From the NCBI RefSeq assembly GCF_002420705.1, contig NZ_DIIM01000023.1, forward strand, positions 1 through 28,172: a stretch of 28,172 nt of DNA. Direction: 5' to 3'. Both the position numbers and the translations under genes were made by a program. A model generated the notes under the pieces. The model saw only the letters and a program-made list of their open reading frames with translations, ran no database searches and had not been told where the DNA came from. Position 1 is the first letter of the stretch, and each line of letters starts with the position of its first letter. The stretch is from Sphingobacterium sp. UBA5670 (lineage in GTDB: Bacteria > Bacteroidota > Bacteroidia > Sphingobacteriales > Sphingobacteriaceae). Positions 23,297-28,172 of the stretch are shown one piece after another.

Positions 23297-24536
23297 AATA
23301 TGGGTTGCGGCACTCGTAGCATTATGCCTTGCGAGTTGTACAACCAAAAAAAGTACAGTATTACGTTCGCCTTCCTCTGGTCAAGGCGAACAGCATACTG
23401 CTGTGACGAAACCATCCGTTGATAAAGAAAAGACCATTGCTAAAGTGGGCGATATCCAGGACGTCAATGGTCATGCTGTCAAAAATAACCGAATAGCACT
23501 ACTATTGCCATTCGAGTTAAGTGGTATTGCCAGTACGATTACAAAAGAAGATGTAGAACGTTCTTCCTTGGCGCTCGATTTTTATCAGGGCTTTCAGCTA
23601 GGTCTTGACAAACTTGCCAAAGAGGGTGCTTTATTTGATTTGCAAGTTATCGATTCGAGAGACAATGTTGCTTACAACGCGACTTTAGGGACTTCAGCCA
23701 ATGTCAAGGATGCTGTGCTTGTAGTCGGTCCTGTATATCCACGTGAGATCAAAAGCTTCGGACAGACATTTGTGAATAAAAATGTCTTACAAGTTTCCCC
23801 TTTAGCTGCAACTATGGCTTCTGAATTTAGTTTACCTAATCTGGTTTCTATAACACCGTCTATCCGGACGCATGGGGAAACATTAGCGAAATATATTGCT
23901 GGTCAGTATTATTCTGGAGATCAAATATTGATATACGATGCCGGTGACGATGAAAGTAAACAGTTTTTGGTTAATTTTGCAAGTGAAATTACGAAAGCTA
24001 ATGCGCAGGCAAAAGTAAAAACCGTTATGAGCGTCAACGAGCTTAATAACAGTCTCGTGTTAACAGGAACCAATCATGTTGTCTCCGGAACGGCCAATAA
24101 GAATCTAGTGAAAGCGCTGCTGGATGCGATGGATGAACGCTTTTTGAACCCAGGTAATCAGTTTAAATTATATGGGCATCCAAATATGGCTAAACTTTCT
24201 TTTGAAAATTTCGAAAACATGGATTTTTATGGACTGACAATCACCTCTTCTAATTTAGTGGATGAGACTGATAGTGATGCAAAAAAATTTATCGGAAACT
24301 ATAAATCGGCGTACAAAGTGGATCCATCTGAATTTTCTTATAAAGGTTATGATGCGGGAATGTATTTTGGTCGATTAATTCATAAATATGGAGTTGACTA
24401 TGTCAGCCGAATGACGCAAGAGAAGTTTTCGGGATTGAATAGCGATTACAAATTTGAATTCTATCCGAAATGGGGTTATGCCAATCGGGCCCTTGGAATT
24501 ATGGTATATCACAACAAAAAATTTGAAAGAAAATAA
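23253..24536 (+). CDS. Lipoprotein with type 1 periplasmic-binding-protein fold (LpoA-like)
   Basis: From ATG 23253 the product is 427 aa, with a signal segment ending CLASC (lipid-accepting Cys29). A TTG at 23283 would give a shorter n-region and only 14 bases of overlap, so the start is not settled. After a Ser/Thr-rich linker (30-55) the protein reads like a branched-amino-acid-binding fold: RIALLLPFELSG near 80-91, FYQGFQLGLDKLA near 112-124, VVGPVYPREIKSF near 159-171, and SYKGYDAGMYFGRL near 364-377. Similar lipoproteins are annotated as substrate-binding or penicillin-binding-protein activators, and no ABC permease lies beside it, so the latter type of role is possible. It is translationally linked with guaA and leads on, 7 bases later, to the methyltransferase gene. 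Confidence 0.8.
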   Translation: MISVQNRPLQLSGNKIWVAALVALCLASCTTKKSTVLRSPSSGQGEQHTAVTKPSVDKEKTIAKVGDIQDVNGHAVKNNRIALLLPFELSGIASTITKEDVERSSLALDFYQGFQLGLDKLAKEGALFDLQVIDSRDNVAYNATLGTSANVKDAVLVVGPVYPREIKSFGQTFVNKNVLQVSPLAATMASEFSLPNLVSITPSIRTHGETLAKYIAGQYYSGDQILIYDAGDDESKQFLVNFASEITKANAQAKVKTVMSVNELNNSLVLTGTNHVVSGTANKNLVKALLDAMDERFLNPGNQFKLYGHPNMAKLSFENFENMDFYGLTITSSNLVDETDSDAKKFIGNYKSAYKVDPSEFSYKGYDAGMYFGRLIHKYGVDYVSRMTQEKFSGLNSDYKFEFYPKWGYANRALGIMVYHNKKFERK

Positions 24537-24543
24537 TCTTTGA

Positions 24544-25719
24544 ATGGCTGAATTCAGTGAAAGACGTGTTCATCAGCAAATACGTAATTTTGAACGCGCA
24601 ATGGATGGTTTTGAAGCGGATCAGCCATTTTCGCGCTATCTGACTACTTTTTTTAAGGTGAACAAGCAAATGGGGTCTTCCGACCGGAAGTCTACTTCCC
24701 GTTTATGCTACAATTATTTTCGTCTAGGAATGGCGGCTTCGCAATTGTCGCAGCAGCGTAGGTTGGTGCTTGCTGAGTTTCTATGTGAACAGGAAAGCCC
24801 ATTGGTAGCTCTTCTTGAACCTTCATATGGTGATAAACTCAACCTGCCACTGAAAGATAAAATTGCATTCTTGGAGTCTGAAGGTTTTTTTAAACTGAAA
24901 GACGTCTTTCCATTTACCGATCATGTTTCTGAAGAGGTCGATTTGGCGCCGTTTTTGGAAAGTCAGTTAATTCAACCCCTTTTATATATCCGGGTGAAAC
25001 GCGGTAAAACAAAAGTCGTGTGTGCTATCCTGGATGATAGCCAGATTCCCTACAACCTTATCGGAGAGCAGACTATTGCGTTGAACAATGGGACTTCATT
25101 ACAGCGATTTGAATCATTGGAAGGAATTTTTGAAGTACAGGATCTTTCTTCACAACGTACGTTGGATTATATGCAGCCGCTTGAAAAAGAATCCTGGTGG
25201 GATGCATGTGCGGCCTCGGGAGGTAAATCGCTCTTATTAATGGACAGTTGCCCTTCTGTCAATCTTTTGGTTTCCGACGTGCGGATGAGTATTCTGCGAA
25301 ATCTCGATGAACGTTTTGACCGGGCGGGAATAAAACATTACCGAAAAAAAATCCTTGATCTCACAAAAGATACTTTTCAGCTTCTTGGAAGTGAGCGATT
25401 TGATGGTGTGCTATTGGATGCACCATGTACTGGATCGGGAACCTGGGGGCGTACACCGGAAATGGTCAGACAGTTTCGGACCCATAAGATTGCCGAGTTC
25501 AATGCGCTGCAAAAAAATATTGTCAGTAATGTGGTTGGACACGTGAAAATAGGAAAGCCATTGATTTATATCACTTGTTCTATTTTTAAAGCAGAAAATG
25601 AGGATGTCGTCCAATACATTGTAGATAATTTTGGCTTTGAAGTAGAGCGCATGGATTATTTGAAAGGTTATCAGGAAAAAGCGGATAGCATGTTTGTGGC
25701 ACGACTGATTAAAAAGTAA
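24544..25719 (+). CDS. RsmB/NOL1/NOP2-family rRNA cytosine-C5 methyltransferase
   Basis: This 391-aa protein transfers methyl groups from S-adenosylmethionine to cytosine of rRNA. The N-terminal part (about 1-140) is helical, as in the RNA-binding region of RsmB-like proteins. The methyltransferase core follows: motif I WWDACAASGGKS (218-229), motif IV LLDAPCTGSGTWGR (290-303) with Cys295, and motif VI YITCSIFKAEN (342-352) with Cys345, the catalytic cysteine. Both cysteines are present, as needed. The N-terminus lacks a clear NusB-like signature, so the exact target is not certain. It lies 7 bases after the lipoprotein gene and ends before a strong terminator. Confidence 0.92.
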   Translation: MAEFSERRVHQQIRNFERAMDGFEADQPFSRYLTTFFKVNKQMGSSDRKSTSRLCYNYFRLGMAASQLSQQRRLVLAEFLCEQESPLVALLEPSYGDKLNLPLKDKIAFLESEGFFKLKDVFPFTDHVSEEVDLAPFLESQLIQPLLYIRVKRGKTKVVCAILDDSQIPYNLIGEQTIALNNGTSLQRFESLEGIFEVQDLSSQRTLDYMQPLEKESWWDACAASGGKSLLLMDSCPSVNLLVSDVRMSILRNLDERFDRAGIKHYRKKILDLTKDTFQLLGSERFDGVLLDAPCTGSGTWGRTPEMVRQFRTHKIAEFNALQKNIVSNVVGHVKIGKPLIYITCSIFKAENEDVVQYIVDNFGFEVERMDYLKGYQEKADSMFVARLIKK

Positions 25720-25740
25720 TTTTTGCATTTCGTTTTCTGA

Positions 25741-25780
25741 AAGGCTATTTTTTCTTAACGGAAAAAATAGCCTTCTTTAT
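25741..25780 (+). terminator. Terminator after the rRNA methyltransferase gene
   Basis: Arms 25741-25754 and 25761-25774 (AAGGCTATTTTTTC / GAAAAAATAGCCTT) form a 14-base-pair stem with a 6-base loop and a short T-rich tail. It ends the guaA-lipoprotein-methyltransferase operon. Confidence 0.82.
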
Positions 25781-25930
25781 GAATATGGATAGTTTATTAC
25801 GTTTGTAACCTATTTTTCTATTAAATCAAGGAATTCTTTCTGATTTATTATCCAATGCAATTCAGTCTTATAGCGAACGGTAGCTTTTATTTGGGATGAT
25901 CTCGTTCGCCTTGGATTAAACCGATCTATA

Positions 25931-26404
25931 TCATTCACATTTACTGGGGACAACAAGTACAGGACAGGTCGCTTTGCGGATGACAGATTCAGATACGGAG
26001 CCAGAAATGAAATGGTCAAAACCAGTACGGCCATTCGTACCCATGATGATCAGATCCGCAGACCACTCATGCGATGCTGCAAGAATTTCTTCTTTAATGG
26101 ATCCGATCCGGTTAAAAAGATATACTTCGCCTGATCCAGTAAATTCGCGACTTATTTTCTCAAGATATTTTTGTGCATTATCCTGTTCCATTTCAGATAC
26201 CTCTGGCACGATGATGGGTTGCTGGCCTAATAGCGGGTCTGCGCCAAAGTTGGCGGGAGAAGTAGGAGGAATAACAGTGACAAGGGCTACAGAGGCTCCA
26301 AATACCTGAGCCATATCTTTTGCATACTGTATTGCCTTTTCTGAGCATGGTTCGTCGTCTACAGCAACGAGTATTCTTTTGAATTTTGAATTTGTATTCT
26401 CCAT
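25931..26404 (-). CDS. Universal stress protein (UspA family)
   Basis: This 157-aa single-domain protein has the Usp fold. It starts KRILVAVDDEPCSEKAIQYA (9-28) and ends with the ATP-binding signature GTNGRTGFDHFISGSVSES (122-140), in which Gly122, Gly125, Gly135 and Ser136 fit G-x2-G-x9-G-S; this class therefore probably binds ATP. The role is general stress resistance; a partner is not apparent. It is transcribed divergently from the NlpC/P60 gene. About 150 bases between it and the terminator at 25741 hold no recognised gene. Confidence 0.94.
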   Translation of the reverse strand: MENTNSKFKRILVAVDDEPCSEKAIQYAKDMAQVFGASVALVTVIPPTSPANFGADPLLGQQPIIVPEVSEMEQDNAQKYLEKISREFTGSGEVYLFNRIGSIKEEILAASHEWSADLIIMGTNGRTGFDHFISGSVSESVIRKATCPVLVVPSKCE

Positions 26405-26425
26405 ATCTACTATAATTAATTTATC

Positions 26426-26455
26426 TTCGTCATATAATATATAATCATAGTTTTG
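26426..26455 (+). promoter_or_regulatory. Candidate promoter of the NlpC/P60 gene
   Basis: TAGTTTTG at 26448-26455 is an exact TAnnTTTG box. TTC at 26426-26428, one base off TTG, precedes it by 19 bases. The start codon is 22 bases downstream. Confidence 0.45.
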
Positions 26456-26477
26456 ACGATTTTGTTTTGTTTAGCGC

Positions 26478-27251
26478 ATGAAATATGGTATTTGTACACT
26501 AGCTCTCGTTCCGTTACGTTTAGAACAGGCACACCGTAGTGAGATGGTTTCTCAGGTGTTGTTTGGGGAACTTTTTGAGATTCTTGATGAACAGGCCGAT
26601 TGGACATCAATACGTTTATTGGAAACTGACTATTTGGGTTGGATACAAAACGGACAGTTTCAAAAGTTTGATAATTTGGATATGCAGCAATATCTTTCCG
26701 GAAAACTAATTTTAGTTGGAAGGGAGGGAGGCATACTTTTAAATGATACGGATCGATTTCAACTTTGTCATGGTACGAAGCTTTATTTGACAGCGGAAAA
26801 TACAGTGGATTTTCCGCTATTAAGACTAACTTATCAAGGTGGTTTTAATCCTTTTTCCAAAAATCAGTTTGAAACCGAGGTGGCGCAACTGGCATTGAGT
26901 TATAAGAATACACCTTATTTATGGGGCGGGCGTTCACAATGGGGGATTGATTGTTCGGGTTTTTCCCAGTTGATTTATAGTTGCTTTGGTATTTCCTTGC
27001 CGCGCGACGCTTATCAGCAGGCAGAGATGGGAGAGATTGTGGATTTTATTTCAGAAATACAGGTAGGGGACTTGGCTTTTTTTGATAACGCCGATGGCAG
27101 GATTACACATGTTGGGATCATGCTGGATCGCGATACGATTATCCATGCCTCAGCGAAAGTCCGTATTGACCGGATGGATACGGAAGGTATTTTTAATGCT
27201 GAACTGAATCGTTACTCACATAAACTCCGTATTATTAAACGATACCTTTGA
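26478..27251 (+). CDS. Cytosolic NlpC/P60 muropeptide peptidase (YkfC / dipeptidyl-peptidase VI type)
   Basis: This 257-aa protein has an SH3-like first part (about 1-115) followed by the NlpC/P60 catalytic domain (about 130-257). Active-site residues are Cys159 (GIDCSGFSQL), His211 (ITHVGIML) and a third polar residue, His223 (IIHAS). There is no signal peptide, so it probably acts in the cytosol on imported cell-wall peptides, cleaving the gamma-D-glutamyl bond to the diamino acid, as in YkfC and dipeptidyl-peptidase VI. A terminator follows directly. It is divergent from the stress protein gene. Confidence 0.9.
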   Translation: MKYGICTLALVPLRLEQAHRSEMVSQVLFGELFEILDEQADWTSIRLLETDYLGWIQNGQFQKFDNLDMQQYLSGKLILVGREGGILLNDTDRFQLCHGTKLYLTAENTVDFPLLRLTYQGGFNPFSKNQFETEVAQLALSYKNTPYLWGGRSQWGIDCSGFSQLIYSCFGISLPRDAYQQAEMGEIVDFISEIQVGDLAFFDNADGRITHVGIMLDRDTIIHASAKVRIDRMDTEGIFNAELNRYSHKLRIIKRYL

Positions 27252-27267
27252 TACTCGAGGAAATAAA

Positions 27268-27295
27268 AAAAGGCTATAAGTAATTATAGCCTTTT
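27268..27295. terminator. Bidirectional terminator between NlpC/P60 and the barrel protein gene
   Basis: Arms 27268-27279 and 27284-27295 (AAAAGGCTATAA / TTATAGCCTTTT) pair around loop GTAA. An A-run before it and T-run in its second arm give T-tails on both strands, fitting the convergent gene pair. Confidence 0.85.
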
Positions 27296-27317
27296 CTAGT
27301 GTTAAACTCCTTATCGA

Positions 27318-27905
27318 CTAGAAGTGGAATTGTACGCCCAAAGTTGGTGCTAAAGAGTTTACATTCAAACCGAATGTGTTTACTGCAACGTCATTAGTTT
27401 TGTCTTTATTGTAGTTGTAGTATAAACCTCTAACTTTTAATTCGATGCCGATTTTGCTTGTTGGGAAGTAAGCTAAACCTGGAGCCAATTCAACACCATA
27501 TGATTCGAATTTATTTTTTGACTCTACGTTATTTACTTCAGTTGTGGTTGTACCCCATGCCATTGGAACTGACAATTGAGCAAAGAATCTTACAGGTCCA
27601 TTTGCAGAGTATTTTCTTGCGAAAGGAGATACCTGGAAAGCATCGTTTTTAACGCTATTATTTTTATCTGCTTCAGTTTTTCCCCAGTTATAACCAATAC
27701 CAGTTCCGACCGCAAAGTTGTCGCTTACAAAGTAACCTACTGTCGGGTTGATAGAGAATGAATTGTTTTTATGGTCTGTATCTTTAATTTTAGAAGTTTC
27801 GAAGCCAATTTGGCCACCAACCATGATTTTCCCTTGTTCAGTTTGAGCTTTTGCTGCTATTGTTAAACCTGCAATGGCAGTTAATGTAAGTAAAACTTTT
27901 TTCAT
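27318..27905 (-). CDS. Outer-membrane beta-barrel protein (OmpX/porin-like)
   Basis: This 195-aa protein has a signal peptide (residues 1-20, AAKA-Q) and about eight amphipathic strands. Glycine-rich turns and aromatic ends are visible in FSINPTVGYFVSDNFAVGTGIGY (given here in outline, about 49-71) and RFFAQLSVPMAW (106-117). It ends in ...GVQFHF with a C-terminal phenylalanine, the usual barrel-insertion signal. Residues 75-95 and 118-133 are Asn/Lys/Glu-rich loops. It is a single-gene unit. The roughly 265 bases upstream, to the window end, are very AT-rich and no convincing promoter or gene was found there; GTCAG...CTGAC arms at 27937-27956 could form a weak 5'-leader hairpin. Confidence 0.88.
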   Translation of the reverse strand: MKKVLLTLTAIAGLTIAAKAQTEQGKIMVGGQIGFETSKIKDTDHKNNSFSINPTVGYFVSDNFAVGTGIGYNWGKTEADKNNSVKNDAFQVSPFARKYSANGPVRFFAQLSVPMAWGTTTTEVNNVESKNKFESYGVELAPGLAYFPTSKIGIELKVRGLYYNYNKDKTNDVAVNTFGLNVNSLAPTLGVQFHF

Positions 27906-28172
27906 GTCTTTTTTATTTAATAGTTTGTTTCAATATGTCAGTAATTACTTCCTGACTTTTTAAATTTGTTAGTCAAATATCGAAATCTTATTTTAATTAT
28001 TTGTCACTAGATTGTCTAGATGTTTTGTTATAATCGTAAATAATAGTGGTTCAATTGATTAAAATTTAGTGTTTTTTTATTTTTATAGATTTTATTTAAC
28101 GATAATGATATTGGTTTGACTTTTTGTTTTTTATTGTCAATTTTAAGTAAGGATACAAAAAAAAGCCATTTG

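Noticed and set aside
25807..25938. Possible 41-residue ORF beginning GTG, overlapping the stress gene stop (- strand)
   Set aside because: It has no recognised motif or ribosome-binding site, uses a rare start, and overlaps an inverted repeat; it is more likely chance.
28130..28172. A-run followed by GCC at the right edge as a terminator
   Set aside because: It could be one arm of a terminator of the next gene, but the other arm is beyond the window and cannot be confirmed.

Overview
The window looks like chromosomal DNA of a Bacteroidota species, most likely Sphingobacterium or a close relative. The DNA is AT-rich. Housekeeping proteins have Bacteroidota-type partners (an acyl-ACP thioesterase, a THX ribosomal peptide, a porin-like barrel). 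Several upstream regions carry the phylum's TTG / N19-21 / TAnnTTTG promoter layout. This placement comes from reading proteins and motifs, not from a database search.

Left part (1-10,524, + strand). After the tail of an outer-membrane-like protein and a LEA14-like lipoprotein comes an eight-gene cluster: a SUMF1-fold secreted protein, a Tat-exported Gfo/Idh/MocA oxidoreductase, an ApbE flavin transferase, a secreted xylose-isomerase-fold protein, a NupG-like MFS transporter, a GMC flavoprotein dehydrogenase with a cysteine triad, a second Tat-exported Gfo/Idh/MocA oxidoreductase, and a gluconate-2-dehydrogenase subunit 3 protein. Together they resemble an envelope 3-keto-glycoside pathway: FAD-dependent C3 oxidation, elimination or isomerisation by the TIM-barrel protein, NAD-dependent redox steps by the Gfo proteins, and uptake by the permease. 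This is the most interesting part of the window. A well-formed internal promoter before the permease suggests two transcription units.

Middle (10,542-17,860). A perfect palindromic terminator separates the cluster from an acyl-ACP thioesterase (-). A conserved-looking 96-aa protein of unknown function (+) follows. Then comes an RND efflux operon on the - strand (membrane fusion protein, inner-membrane pump, TolC-like channel). Upstream of the efflux operon is a 50-aa THX ribosomal protein gene with its own promoter and terminator.

Right part (17,872-28,172). Mostly housekeeping: panB with a small membrane protein (-), a divergent RluA-type pseudouridine synthase, a TlpA-like thioredoxin with pyrF, guaA overlapping a substrate-binding-protein-like lipoprotein and then an RsmB-type rRNA m5C methyltransferase (+), a universal stress protein (-), a cytosolic NlpC/P60 peptidase (+) and an outer-membrane beta-barrel protein (-). 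No mobile elements, CRISPR arrays, tRNAs or rRNAs were recognised. No gene-free stretch exceeds 300 bases; the largest (about 776-1072, 11,299-11,597 and 27,906-28,172) hold terminators, candidate promoters or nothing recognisable.
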